This document shows, piece after piece, positions 11,777-21,924 of a stretch of 64,000 nt of DNA; positions within the stretch are counted from its first letter, which is position 1; each line of letters begins with the position of its first letter. Where the stretch lies: assembly GCA_963210315.1 (NCBI GenBank), contig OY723262.1:1240001-1304000 (forward strand), written 5' to 3'. The notes under the pieces are model-generated. The model made no database searches, had not been told where the DNA came from, and saw only the letters and a program-made list of their open reading frames with translations. The stretch comes from Rhynchopus euleeides. Lineage: Eukaryota; Euglenozoa; Diplonemea; Diplonemida; Diplonemidae. The position numbers and the translations under genes were made by a program.

Positions 11777-12347
11777 CCCCCCCCCACTTCACTTTTCCAT
11801 TCACTCTCGACAATCAAGCCCCCACTTCTTGACTGCCCCCCCCCCCATGTTACTTTCAACAAACTTTGCCCATCCTTCAATCTTCCATTCGATCAGTTTG
11901 GCTTTTTCCAAAGCCTCGTTTTCCTTTTATTTCAATAGTCCACACCTAAACGGCGTACGCCTTGGCAAGCGTTTGAAAGGACAGCCTTGGGATTGCAGCT
12001 CACTGGAATCGCTGAAGGAAGCCCCCCGCCCCCCCCCCCCCCCCCCCGCCCCCACCCCCACCCACTCTCCCTTTCACAAGTCACGATACATTCCCACACC
12101 ATACTGTTCCATGTGCACTCCATCCAACAGGACCGCCACACGTGTTAAACCCCATTCCCTGTTCCCAAGGCAGGGCAACCTTTATGGTTGAGTGGTGAGG
12201 GGCACAAAGAGACAATAGGTTTTAATGCAGATGCGGACATGTTGGAAAGAGCTCCCCCACCCCCCAACACACCATTCTTGTGCTCCGCTCCCTTCTACTT
12301 CTATTTCACTACCCCCCCCCCCCAACACACACAGGCACGGGCCAGGA
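11777..12347. other. C-rich intergenic DNA
   Basis: This holds a partial second copy of the dispersed repeat (11793-11822) and several C runs of 9-17 bases separated by mixed sequence. I see no supported gene. Confidence 0.5.
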
Positions 12348-12612
12348 CCCGTGCAGGGTTAACCCGCCTAACAATTAGTAAAGAGTGATCACCAGTGACA
12401 ACACCCGTGCAGGGTTACCCACTTGACAATTAACAAAGAGGGCTCAACACCCGTGCAGGGTTAACCCGCCTAACAATTAGTAAAGAGCGATCAACAGTGA
12501 CAACACCCGTGCAGGGTTTACCCGCCTAACAGTTAATAAAGAGTGATCAACGGTGACAACACCCGTGCAGGGTTACCTACCTGACAATTAATAAAGGAGG
12601 GATCAACACATG
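12348..12612. repeat. 56-bp tandem repeat, five copies
   Basis: CCCGTGCAGGGTT begins at 12348, 12404, 12450, 12506 and 12562. The spacing is 56 bp except for one 46-bp unit. Each unit continues with a variant of ACCCGCCTAACAATTA and AAAGAGTGATCA. It is non-coding. Confidence 0.9.
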
Positions 12613-12783
12613 ATGAGGCACGGGAGGGTGGCAAAAGGCCCCCAGACCCCAGAAATCACCGAAAAATGACATTCTCGATGTGCGGTGGGTCTGGTTTCTA
12701 GGTTTTTCGGGAGAAAATTGGCCAAAATAATTTCGGAGACAAAATTTTGTTAGGGATTTCCGTTTGCTATGCCTCCTCTACAG

Positions 12784-12938
12784 ACTGTAAAGTAACTCCC
12801 GGGGAGTGTAAAGTAGACCCGCAGGGAGTGTAAAGTGAGCTGGAGGGAGTGTAAAGTACTTTACACTCCCCGCCCTGCACTTTACACTCCCTGCCCTACC
12901 AGACCCCAGGGAGGTAAAGTGAGCTGGAGGGAGGGTCG
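12784..12938. repeat. AGTGTAAAGT repeat cluster with a 26-bp perfect palindrome
   Basis: GGGAGTGTAAAGT occurs several times in both orientations. At 12845-12870 two copies meet head to head and form a perfect 26-bp palindrome centred on GTAC. Related words GGTAAAGTGAGCTGGAGGGAG follow at 12915. Confidence 0.85.
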
Positions 12939-13084
12939 CAATGTGTCCCCGCGGGATACAAACGTATATATACATTGGCGTATATATACATCGGCACATC
13001 ACTGCCCCCCGAGTACTCGGGGGGGGTATGAGGGTATGAGGGGGGGTGTTTTCACCCAATTGGTGTTCCCAGTAAGAGGTGTAA

Positions 13085-13362
13085 ATGGACACCCCATGGC
13101 CAAAACGACCCCACTGCGATCCGCACAGATCCCAAACGTTCCAAATAACGGGTTTTTGGAATACCCGAGGAGGGGGTCCCGCTGGGTGGGCTGGTGTGGT
13201 TGCCTCTCAGTCACATCCTATGACCAGCCCCTGAACCAGACCCACGTTTCGCGGACGAAGTTTGACAGCTCGACCACAGAAATGACCCCACTACGATCCG
13301 CACAGATTCCAAATAGTCAAAGGAACGGGGTTTTACAACACCCGAGTAGGGGGCCCCTTTCG
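13085..13362. repeat. dispersed repeat with ACCCCACTGCGATCCGCACA core, two copies
   Basis: A segment of about 150 bp (13085-13235) with CACCCCATGGCCAAAA, ACCCCACTGCGATCCGCACA, GGGTTTTTGGAA and CCCGAGGAGGGGG recurs at 55625-55810. A shortened, diverged copy is at 13282-13362. The 230-codon open frame across this stretch is made of these repeats and is not called as a gene. Confidence 0.85.
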
Positions 13363-13885
13363 GGGGCGTTTTGGCACAGTCTCGGCTCTGTCGTGATAAG
13401 GGGTTTCGCAAGCAGTGTCATTAGCCTTCAGCCACTGTCAAGCGAGCTATGGCTTGTCTTGAGGGTGCGTTGTCATCTGTTGGTCCCAGGTACAGACAAA
13501 CAAACGCTGCAGCTGGGCGAGGGCTGACTGACGTGTCTTCCGAGGTTCGAGACTTAGGACAACCTAGTTTGGTGAGTCTCGAGCCAGGTCCTAAGGCCTC
13601 CAGAGACAGGTCCTTCCGCAGCAGTCAGAAGAGTGACTTCCTGCAAACCAGAGGGCCTGGGTGGATATTTGGGATACGTGGAGGGCCCCTACATCAGGAA
13701 ATGGGCACCACAAGGTCTGGGACGAGGCCGGTGGTAGTGTTGGTGCAGTCTGGGCTCTGTATTGGAGGTAGCGTTTTTCCCACTGGAGAGAATAAAAAAG
13801 TGGCATTATTGCTTATGCACAATGTACGCACAAACTACGCAAAACTACGCGCGAACTACGCAATTTGAGCCTTTCAGCAACACCA
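13363..13885. other. intergenic DNA, no gene supported
   Basis: This is mixed-composition sequence with short open frames only. At 13827-13865 there are diverged copies of the ACGCACAAACTACGCAA word seen in the nested element at 2842 and 3802. Confidence 0.45.
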
Positions 13886-14033
13886 CCAATGGAAGATCTA
13901 TTTTTTGACTTTTTTTGAATTTCAGATCCAGTTGGGCGGATTTGGAATCCCAAATCCAGGATTTGGCATCCGCTGCAGCCTATGGTCTCCGGAGTCGGTC
14001 CGGAGTCTCCGCGGAGTCTCCGGAGTCGATGCG
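13886..14033 (-). mobile_element. fragment related to inverted-repeat elements 1 and 2
   Basis: On the minus strand, 13918 to 13886 reads AGTCAAAAAATAGAT followed by CTTCCATTGG, the same subterminal block as element 1 (2417) and element 2 (14661). Next to it are palindromic words on an ATTTGG/CCAAAT theme. Then comes TGCAGCCTAT (13974-13983), close to the element 1 terminus TGCAGCCCAT. Beyond the terminus is a short array of CTCCGGAGTC words (13986-14033). The other end was not found, so I treat it as a fragment. Confidence 0.55.
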
Positions 14034-14327
14034 ATTGTAGACAACTGTCTCTGCTGTGTGTTGACAGAGATTGTATTGTCCGGTTGGCGCACCTTTCCCT
14101 CGGTGCACCGACTGTTTCCACCCGATAACGTCATTCTCTGCCGGCGCACATGTCGCGCGGAGGCATCCTTGGTGGTCGGCCCTCTGACCAGGTCCGACAG
14201 TCACGCCAAGTCCCTGGTGACGTCACCCGAGGTCGAACATTTTGTCCTGAACGTGCCCAAACGGCCAAAATAATTTTCGTGACACTTTTTTCAGCTGACA
14301 AAGAGTGGGTTATGCCCCCCCTACCCC

Positions 14328-14599
14328 AGGTCGCCCGTAGCCAAGAACAGGTCGCCCGAGGTCGCCCCAGGTCGCCCGTGCCCAAAAATAGGTCGCCCCA
14401 GGTTGGCCGTGGCCAAGAGTAGGTCGCCCCAGGTCGCCCGTGGCCAAAAATAGGTCGCCCCAGGTCGCCCGTCCCCAAAAGTAGGTCGCCCGAGGTCGCC
14501 CCAGGTCGCCCGTGGCCAAAAATAGGTCGCCCCAGGTCGCCCGTAGCCAAGAACAGGTCGCCCGAGGTCGCCCGTGGCCAAAAATGGGTCGCCCCAGGC
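14328..14599. repeat. GGTCGCCC satellite, left of element 2
   Basis: These are tandem units of roughly 26-40 bp built on CCAGGTCGCCCGTGGCCAAA with AATAGG or GAACAGG endings. The array is cut at 14599 by element 2 and resumes in the same orientation at 20518. Confidence 0.9.
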
Positions 14600-14699
14600 A
14601 AGGCTCTCGGGCCTCCGGAGGCGCCTCCGGAGGCCTCCGGAGGGCCTCCGGAGGCGAAAAAGTCAAAAAATAGATTGCCCATTTGGTGACACTTTTTTT

Positions 14700-15990
14700 T
14701 TTTGGTACGGTGAAAAAATGAAAATAGAATACGATTTTTGGAATTTTTTGAAAGATTTTGCCCGGGGAGGCGCTAATCCGAATTATCTGGCAATAGTATT
14801 TGAGTAAATTGTGTCGTGAGGATTGTGACGATGATGGGTGGGGTGTTGTGGGGGAGGGGATGCTGCTTCGAAGACTGGCAAGGGAGGGTGGGGGGTGGGG
14901 GCTGGGTTCACCGTCCAACCTATTACCATGCTGCAGCACTCCGCTACCTCTTTGGAATCAGCCACCATTCTGTTCCGTCTTGCCCGTTTTTCATTTCCCG
15001 GTGGCGAGGTGAAGCAACCTGTTGTTCAAAAGCAATTGAAGATTGAAAAAAAAAGCAAAGGAATGGGGGTGAATCATGATGAGGCTCATCAAGAGTCACC
15101 AACTTGAACAGCAACGCCAAAAACTGGCCAAACAAGAAAGCAATTCAGGGCCTTTGCTGACCAAGAAAATCCACCATTAGTGTGTTTGAGTATTTCCTCC
15201 ATATTTGCATTTGGGGAAATGGTGGAGATTGGCGGATTTTCCTGGCTTGCGAAGGCCCCAAGAAAGAGAAAGGCAAATCCAATGTCACCCCCCCCCCCCC
15301 TCCACAGCGAAGAGTTCTCCATAGGTTTTTTTACTCTGTCTGTTCTGTATGCACTTCAATTTTATCGACTCGTCTCGAGCAGCAGTGTGAAACCTACTAT
15401 TGTACATGGTAACTGGGCCCATTAGTTTATCCTTCCTCTTCTCGAGGAGAATCATTGGTTGAGGAATGAGCTGTCACGAAAAAATCCCCTTCACCCCAAC
15501 GGAACACGCACATTCACGCACGACGCTTCAGCTGTATTTACATTCGCATCCATGAATCAAAAAAATAACAAGGAAAAAAGAAAGAACCTGCCTGGAAGAC
15601 GCACACGGATCCTCACTTCTTCAATTGGTTGTTTGAATGAAGCTTGCATTACAGAGGTAGAGACAGCTCCGCAAAGGGCCATCAGCTCGACTGTTTAAAT
15701 TGTGATACCAGGATCCGAGACTCCCACTTCCCAAGCACTGTTGTCAGATCATCCCCCCCCCCAACACACACAGCTGCTCTTTTATGTGTAAGAAGACAAA
15801 AAAAATAGGGGGGGCTTTGGGATTGGGGCTATGAACATAATTACGGGGCGGGGTGTAGAGAAGAACAAGAACAAGAAAATGAAAAGGAACCACAGAGTTG
15901 ACAATTCCGGCGGACGGGGGGGGGTTTTGATCGTCGAGAGTGAATGGAAAAGTAAATCTCCCGGCGGACGGGGGGGGGGGCATTTCCTTG
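14700..15990. other. non-coding left interior of element 2
   Basis: This is A/T-rich then mixed sequence without a supported gene. An inverted partial copy of the poly-C dispersed repeat lies at 15923-15960, between two GGCGGACGGGGGG stretches. Confidence 0.45.
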
Positions 15991-16001
15991 TGTTTGAAGC
16001 A

Positions 16002-18572
16002 TTAATCAAAAACGTCGAGGGGGTCAGGGTCCGACTCCGGGGGGGCCACACCTTCCTGGCTGTGACTCGCAGGCTGCGAGGAGTGCAACGTCTGTGATAG
16101 CAGAGCCGCTCTCCTCTGCGCCCTACGATCCCGGCTTGCGTGGAAGACAGGGAAGTGTTCAGGATGAAGCTCTTTATGGTTTATCGCAAGGAACATGCAG
16201 TTGTCAGCCCGTTCCGCACTCAAGACGGCACGGTGTTTCGAAATGACTGAAGAGAGGCGCTTGAAGTGCCTCTCCACGGTCGCCTCAGAGTGTGCACTCT
16301 TGGCGAGGGCACGGGCAAACATGTTTAAGTTCGTAAAGTCATCGTTCTCATACCCTTCCCCCCAAAAGCCCATGAACGTGTGCTTGTCACTGTACCCCCG
16401 GAAAAAAAACTCTCCCATCTCTTTCTTCAGAAGGTCACGGAGTTCTGTGTCGCTAATGTCATTCGTGTTTGTCCGCATGCGTGTGTAGGGGAAAAGGTAG
16501 TTCATGACGAGTTTCACCCCCTCCTCCCGCTCTTCCTTCGCCAGGAGGCGGTGGTTCATGGTTGGGTCAAGGAATTTAAAAAGTTCGACCCCGTCAAAGG
16601 AAAAGTGTTTTGCGGTCCTCGTCTCGATAGCATCGATGAAAACTCGCGCCTTCTCCAGTGTGCTGCCCGTGAACCCCTTTTCTTCAATGACCCTCGTCAC
16701 CTCAGGGATGAGGTTGCTGATTCCCTGGACAAAGTCGATGAACGATGAACGGGCGCTTTGCAGTCTGTCCGTCAGGACTGCGATGGGCTTGGATAAACTT
16801 AAAAACAATGTTGTCTCATCCCAAAATCTGCTGTCATCCCTGTCGACCGTCATCAAAAAGGGCCGCAGCTGCTCCAGACGTAGGGCACAGTCATACAGAC
16901 TGTTCCACCGGACATTCGTTGGGCGGATGACAGAGAGCTTTTTCCCCGCACCCTGGTTGGCGCGGAGCACGGTGTACTCGTCGGTCTTGGATGACCCGTA
17001 CCTTTTAACCAGGTCGATAATTTTACCCCTCCATGCACGCATCCCGGGCACCTTCTGCACCATGTCCCCGAGGATGAGCTGGAGACTGTGCACTGAGCAC
17101 CGATAGCTCAGTATGCCCCAGTCTGCGAGCTCTTTCCTGGTGTCCTCGAGGATGCTGTCGATTATGGCTTCGAAGGAGTCAGAGGCAGAAGAGTCTGCGG
17201 CACTGGGTGCCGCAGACTCTTCTTCTTCCATGACATCCTCTTCTTCGAAGTCCTCTGTGACAGCACCCTCGAGATCGACCTCCAGCTCCCTCACCTTTCT
17301 GAGAGCCTTCTGCATCGTTGCAGCGTTGTCTGCGACAACGCTGAACACCCTGATGTGCTCCTGGGCCAACTCCTTGATTGTGGCCTCCAGCACCTCCACC
17401 ACAAATTTTGCGTCACATTTTCCCTGCACCTCAACATTTTTGAGGTAGTAGCAGGCTTTGCCATCGGAGATGGCAAAGCCTAAAAATCCCCGCCGCACGA
17501 CGGTGGCTCCGTCGACCATGAGGAAGACGTCCCGCCCACGGAGACGCCTGTACATCTCCTGGCGGGTCACCTCGGCAAGGTCGTCGATCCGTGTTGCAAT
17601 TTTTTCGTGGAAAAAATTCTTCCCCTTGACGAGGCCCTTGTTGAAAAAAATGTTCCGGAAAACGGTGTTGCCTGTACCGTATGAAAATGGCAAGTTGCAT
17701 TCGGCAAATCCGAATGCAACTGTGTCCTCGTATGTCGTGAACCCGTATTGGCAGCCGTCCCCCTCTGGAGGAGGAGCAGCATTCGACCCCCCCACAGATG
17801 GCTGTTTTGGCTGTGTTGAAGAGAGTGAAGGGGGTGCTTCTGCCGTCTTGATGAGTGACGGGTGCACTCTTGTAAAGTGGCGGTCAACATTCCACCGTCG
17901 GCTCTTCCCGTTTTTGAACGTCTGCCCACAGTCCTCAACATTGCAAACCCACTCATCGTCCCCCTTACTTACATGTCGCATGTGGTCTGGTTCCTTCACC
18001 TTCCTGCCACGAACAGTGGCGGTTTCTTTTTTACCTTTCTTCTCCCCTCCTCCCCGGCCCTTGTCCTTGCCCTTCTCCTTCCCTTTCCCTCGGCTCCCTC
18101 CCTTACCCCCCTTCGATTTTTTAGGAGGCGGGTCGCTCTCGCTCGAATCGCTGCTCGCGGCATCATCTTCCACGTCGTCATCCTCATCGCTGCTGGGGAC
18201 CTCAGGCTGGCTCGGCTGGCTTGGCTGGCTTGGCTGGCTCGGCTTCTCCTCCCGCTTCCTCTTCTCTCTCTGCAACGCGCGCGGGTTCTGCGACGGCTGG
18301 AGCACCACGCCGGGGAGAAGGCGCAAGTCCAGCGTCGTCCCGAAGCCAGGATCCATGGGCAGGGGCAAGGAGTGCTTTGCTACAGTGTAGCGCACATCCA
18401 CCTTCTTCCCAGGCTTCGAGACAAGCTGCCCCCTCCACGTGCGCAGGTTGCCGTCCATGTCCTTCCACTCGTGGATGAAGTGAGCATTCTCTGCCAACCC
18501 CTCCGTGAACTGCGACACGCGCTTCACAGTCCAGGCGATCCTCTTCTCATCCTTCTCCTTGCCGCGCTTCAT
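16002..18572 (-). CDS. hAT-family transposase
   Basis: This is a single intact frame of about 856 residues, starting at the first ATG of the open frame (18572-18570). An acidic and Lys/Gly-rich region follows a non-repetitive N-terminus. A BED-type zinc finger sits at about residues 210-237 (CNVEDC ... H-x4-H). The catalytic core shows the hAT signatures: an aspartate in FLMVDGAT (about 354), a second in SVVADNAATM (about 415), CSVHSLQLILGD (about 492-503), RPTNVRWNSLYD, and the C-terminal hAT dimerisation region with SEATVERHFKRLSS and ERADNCMFLAIN. It would cut and paste hAT-type elements. It is the only minus-strand gene of confidence in the window and lies inside element 2. No frameshift or stop is visible, so it may be recently active. 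Confidence 0.93.
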   Translation of the reverse strand: MKRGKEKDEKRIAWTVKRVSQFTEGLAENAHFIHEWKDMDGNLRTWRGQLVSKPGKKVDVRYTVAKHSLPLPMDPGFGTTLDLRLLPGVVLQPSQNPRALQREKRKREEKPSQPSQPSQPSQPEVPSSDEDDDVEDDAASSDSSESDPPPKKSKGGKGGSRGKGKEKGKDKGRGGGEKKGKKETATVRGRKVKEPDHMRHVSKGDDEWVCNVEDCGQTFKNGKSRRWNVDRHFTRVHPSLIKTAEAPPSLSSTQPKQPSVGGSNAAPPPEGDGCQYGFTTYEDTVAFGFAECNLPFSYGTGNTVFRNIFFNKGLVKGKNFFHEKIATRIDDLAEVTRQEMYRRLRGRDVFLMVDGATVVRRGFLGFAISDGKACYYLKNVEVQGKCDAKFVVEVLEATIKELAQEHIRVFSVVADNAATMQKALRKVRELEVDLEGAVTEDFEEEDVMEEEESAAPSAADSSASDSFEAIIDSILEDTRKELADWGILSYRCSVHSLQLILGDMVQKVPGMRAWRGKIIDLVKRYGSSKTDEYTVLRANQGAGKKLSVIRPTNVRWNSLYDCALRLEQLRPFLMTVDRDDSRFWDETTLFLSLSKPIAVLTDRLQSARSSFIDFVQGISNLIPEVTRVIEEKGFTGSTLEKARVFIDAIETRTAKHFSFDGVELFKFLDPTMNHRLLAKEEREEGVKLVMNYLFPYTRMRTNTNDISDTELRDLLKKEMGEFFFRGYSDKHTFMGFWGEGYENDDFTNLNMFARALAKSAHSEATVERHFKRLSSVISKHRAVLSAERADNCMFLAINHKELHPEHFPVFHASRDRRAQRRAALLSQTLHSSQPASHSQEGVAPPESDPDPLDVFD

Positions 18573-18925
18573 CGTTTCTGCATCCACGGAAAGATCCTGT
18601 TCGGGAGGAAAGTATGATGAGATAAAGCGAGTGATTTATGACGTTACTAATGTCACATTCTCCTACACGGTGAATGAAATAAGACAGAAATGCTTTCCGA
18701 CAGAGTGCCGTACGCCATTCCTGTGTATAACTCGTAATACTAATAGCCAGATATCGATGAGAAATTGAATATCAGTGCATGAAAACCCAAGGTTTGATTC
18801 AAGATGACCAAGACAAATACTTGCCGAAAATGAAAATGTCAAAGTCATTTCAAAAAGGGTAGAGTCTGGGCTGACTCTCTTCAATTGAATTACAAGTTCA
18901 AACAGAAACTTAAAAAGACCTGTAT

Positions 18926-19795
18926 CGGATCTTTGCAAAGTGAGTCTCAAGACAGAAATCTGGTATAGCCTGTATTTCCCTAAATAGGATCAAGACAGAA
19001 ATCCAGTATGGCCTGTGTCGACTATCCTCAAGACAGAAATCTGGTATGGCCTGTGTTTCCCTAAATAGGATCAAGACAGAAATCCAGTATAGCCTGTGTC
19101 GGATCTTTGCAAAGTGAGTCTCAAGACAGAAATCTGGTATAGCCTGTGTTTCCCTAAATAGGATCAAGACAGAAATCCAGTATGGCCTGTGTCGACTATC
19201 CTCAAGACAGAAATCTGGTATGGCCTGTGTTTCCCTAAATAGGATCAAGACAGAAATCCAGTATAGCCTGTGTCGGATCTTTGCAAAGTGAGTCTCAAGA
19301 CAGAAATCTGGTATAGCCTGTGTTTCCCTAAATAGGATCAAGACAGAAATCCAGTATGGCCTGTGTCGACTATCCTCAAGACAGAAATCTGGTATGGCCT
19401 GTGTTTCCCTAAATAGGATCAAGACAGAAATCCAGTATAGCCTGTGTCGGATCTTTGCAAAGTGAGTCTCAAGACAGAAATCTGGTATAGCCTGTGTTTC
19501 CCTAAATAGGATCAAGACAGAAATCCAGTATGGCCTGTGTCGACTATCCTCAAGACAGAAATCTGGTATGGCCTGTGTTTCCCTAAATAGGATCAAGACA
19601 GAAATCCAGTATAGCCTGTGTCGGATCTTTGCAAAGTGAGTCTCAAGACAGAAATCTGGTATGGCCTGTATTTCCCTAAATAGGATCAAGACAGAAATCC
19701 AGTATGGCCTGTGTCGACTATCCTCAAGACAGAAATCTGGTATGGCCTGTGTTTCCCTAATTAGGATCAAGACAGAAATCCAGTATAGCCTGTGT
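18926..19795. repeat. 174-bp higher-order satellite, five copies
   Basis: CGGATCTTTGCAAAGTGAG recurs at 18926, 19100, 19274, 19448 and 19622, an exact 174-bp period. Each 174-bp unit contains four related sub-units of 42-45 bp, each with CAAGACAGAAATC followed by TGGTAT or CAGTAT and GCCTGTGT. Because 174 is a multiple of three, a long open frame on the minus strand persists through it; I regard that as an artefact. Confidence 0.95.
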
Positions 19796-19869
19796 CGGAT
19801 TTTGAAATGGAATGCCGACAGTTTAACGTCATGTCGAGGACGAATCGTCACAGAAATGAAGGGGTGGGC

Positions 19870-20080
19870 TGAGTTTCGGGATTTTTTTTCGGATTTCTGG
19901 GCCCGCACCCCAATTTTTTTTTTGGCCGATTTTTTTTGGATTTTGGGCCCGCACCCCAATTTTTTTTTTGGCCGGATTTTTTTGGATTTTGGTCCCACAC
20001 CCCAATTTTTTTTTGGCCGGATTTTTTGGATTTTGGGCCCACACCCCAAATTTTTTTTGGCCGGATTTTTTTGGGGTTTT
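19870..20080. repeat. about 52-bp tandem repeat, four copies
   Basis: The words TTGGATTTTGGGCCC and CACCCCAATTTTTTTTTGG alternate four times with small changes. It lies in the right part of element 2. Confidence 0.85.
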
Positions 20081-20339
20081 TTCCCGTCTTCATTTGTTTG
20101 ATTTTTGGGGCCGCATGGGGGATTCAGGGGCCAAAAATATCAGTTTTTTTAGGATTTCGTTCGACAATGGACAGTTTCAGACCACTAGAATCCGAGTTTG
20201 GGGTCAGAATTTTTTTGGTCATCTTTTGGGTGAATTTTGGCTTTCTCGACCAAAAAAAAATTCTCCCGAAAAAAATCTCCCGAAATGGCCAAAAATTGGC
20301 CAAAAACCGTGTTTTGGACCAATTTTTCACCCTGTGCTC

Positions 20340-20517
20340 GACATGGTGGGTTCCTCCGGAGGCGCCTCCGGAGGCCTCCGGAGGCCTCCACCCGCCTCCG
20401 GAGGAACCTCCGGAGGTTCCTCCGGAGGAGGCCATTTTAGCTCCTCCGGAGGCCTCCGGAGGCGGAGGCCTCCGGAGGCCGGAGGCCCGGAGGCGCCTCC
20501 GGAGGCCCGAGAGCCTT
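20340..20517. repeat. CCTCCGGAGG palindrome cluster at the right end of element 2
   Basis: This is a dense run of the self-complementary word CCTCCGGAGG and fusions of it (GGCGCC, GGCCGG spacers). The same words form the left end at 14613-14655. Confidence 0.9.
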
Positions 20518-20645
20518 GCCCCAGGTCGCCCGTGGCCAAGAACAGGTCGCCCGAGGTCGCCCCAGGTCGCCCGTGCCCAAAAATAGGTCGCCCCAGGTTG
20601 CCCGTGGCCAAGAGTAGGTCGCCCGAGATCGCCCGTGGCCGAAAG
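20518..20645. repeat. GGTCGCCC satellite, right of element 2
   Basis: This continues the array interrupted at 14599, in the same orientation, with units such as CCAGGTCGCCCGTGCCCAAA. It ends near 20645. Confidence 0.9.
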
Positions 20646-21800
20646 TGACCAACACCCCGCTGTTCTTGGTGTGTTTCTGACCAAGAGTCGTTTGTTTCTG
20701 CGTTGTTCTGCCCTGGGAGTACTCTCTGGCGGCAGTCTGGCCCCAAGGTGAAGCGGCACGCACCCGAACATGTCCAAAAATGTGTTTTTTTGGCAATGTC
20801 GGAGTGTGTGCGGGGTCCGGGAGGCTGTTTTTTTGAGCCGAATTGACCAAATTTATTTCCGTCACACTTTTTTTGTGAGGGATGGCTGGAGGTAGGCCTC
20901 CTCTACAGTCTGTGTCCGGCTGCTGTGGTCATCGACAAGGCTGTGTGGTCTGTCCGAAGGAGGTGGATGGTGGTCTCCCTCAGGTGGATCATCTGTGGAC
21001 AAGGCCTTCGCGTCTCTCCGATCCTGCATGGGCTCAGGTCTCCAGATGATCATCACCCCTTGCCTTGCTGTAGGTCGGTGGGATGGCGCCCGAGCTCCGC
21101 CTTGTAGCTGGCGCAGCGGAGTCGTGCAGGTCAGGCAGGCTCCTTGAGGCCTCCGAGGTGATGTGCGCGCGCCACCCCGTGGTTCCTTGTAGAGTCGCAG
21201 ACAGGTCCGTGCGCACGGTGGGAGCGTTCCTCGGGTTCAAACCCCATTCAAGGTCCTTCGCTACGTCATCACTGGTCGTCAGTCAGAGGGGAAGAACGGC
21301 GTCCCTCACTTTTTTCACTGCTCACAGGAGCGAATGCCAAGTCCAACATAAGTGGTAGCCTTGAAGAGAAGGCTCCTGATATCTCCAAGCATTGCGCCGA
21401 AGACCACACCTGCCCACCAGGTTCTTCCCCGTCAGTCGAACAGTCTTGTTCGTATTCTGGGCAGGGTGCTCTGCCTCGGTCACCCCGAAGCCTGCTTCAA
21501 CTAGGCTAGCCCAACATCTTCCCTCAGTGTTCTCACAGGGGTGTCCTCATTATCTGGGTCCCTACGGCAAGGCAGCGTACCAGGCTTTGCGAACCCGAAA
21601 CAGGCTGTCCTGGTGGTTGCATACCGCCGCAAGCATGACCCTGTTGCTGCGTAGTCATGTTTTTCGTGAAGTGGGGTGGCGACAGGGTGTAAGTCACGAG
21701 GGGAAGGGTATGTGTAACGGCCACAGCCCAGTCCCCGGCGCCCTCCGCCCCATAGGACATTCGATTTTTTGCAGGGAACCACCACACAACACCGCACAAC
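20646..21800. other. intergenic DNA, no gene supported
   Basis: This is mixed GC sequence with short open frames only. TAGGCCTCCTCTACAGTCTG at about 20893 echoes TATGCCTCCTCTACAGACTG at about 12769, so a small dispersed repeat may end here. Confidence 0.4.
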
Positions 21801-21810
21801 ACCACCGAAC

Positions 21811-21902
21811 GCCACCAAACTCCACCAAACTCCACCAAACTCCACCAAACTCCACCAAACTCCACCAAACTCCACCAAACTCCACCAAACTCCACCAAAC
21901 TC
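21811..21902. repeat. 10-bp tandem repeat (TCCACCAAAC), about nine copies
   Basis: A near-perfect decamer array stands just before the second full copy of the poly-C dispersed repeat. Confidence 0.95.
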
Positions 21903-21924
21903 GGGTCAAAATCAGGTGGGCATA

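Larger units (their letters stand above)
14600..20517. mobile_element. inverted-repeat element 2 (5.9 kb) carrying a hAT transposase gene
   Basis: The first 31 bases (14600-14630) and the reverse complement of the last 31 (20487-20517) are identical. They begin AAGGCTCTCGGGCC and run into CCTCCGGAGG modules. GCCCCAGG stands on both sides (14591-14598 and 20518-20525). The boundary is ambiguous: depending on where the terminus is drawn, the duplication is 7 bp, or 9 bp with one mismatch. More CCTCCGGAGG palindromes lie inside each end. AGTCAAAAAATAGATT (14661) with GGTGACAC 24 bp from its start is the same subterminal block as element 1. The interior holds a minus-strand hAT transposase gene and a 174-bp satellite. 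Whether the hAT belongs to this element or is nested in it cannot be told by eye. Confidence 0.75.

Noticed and set aside
12835-13527. A + strand frame of 230 codons
   Set aside because: It runs through the AGTGTAAAGT cluster and two copies of a dispersed repeat; it has no conserved protein character.
18910-20049. A minus-strand open frame of about 380 codons
   Set aside because: It is a translation of the 174-bp satellite and the 52-bp repeat.
21225-21250. A tRNA T-arm-like word (GGGTTCAAACCCC)
   Set aside because: The stem is only three pairs, and no matching acceptor or D-arm lies at tRNA distance.
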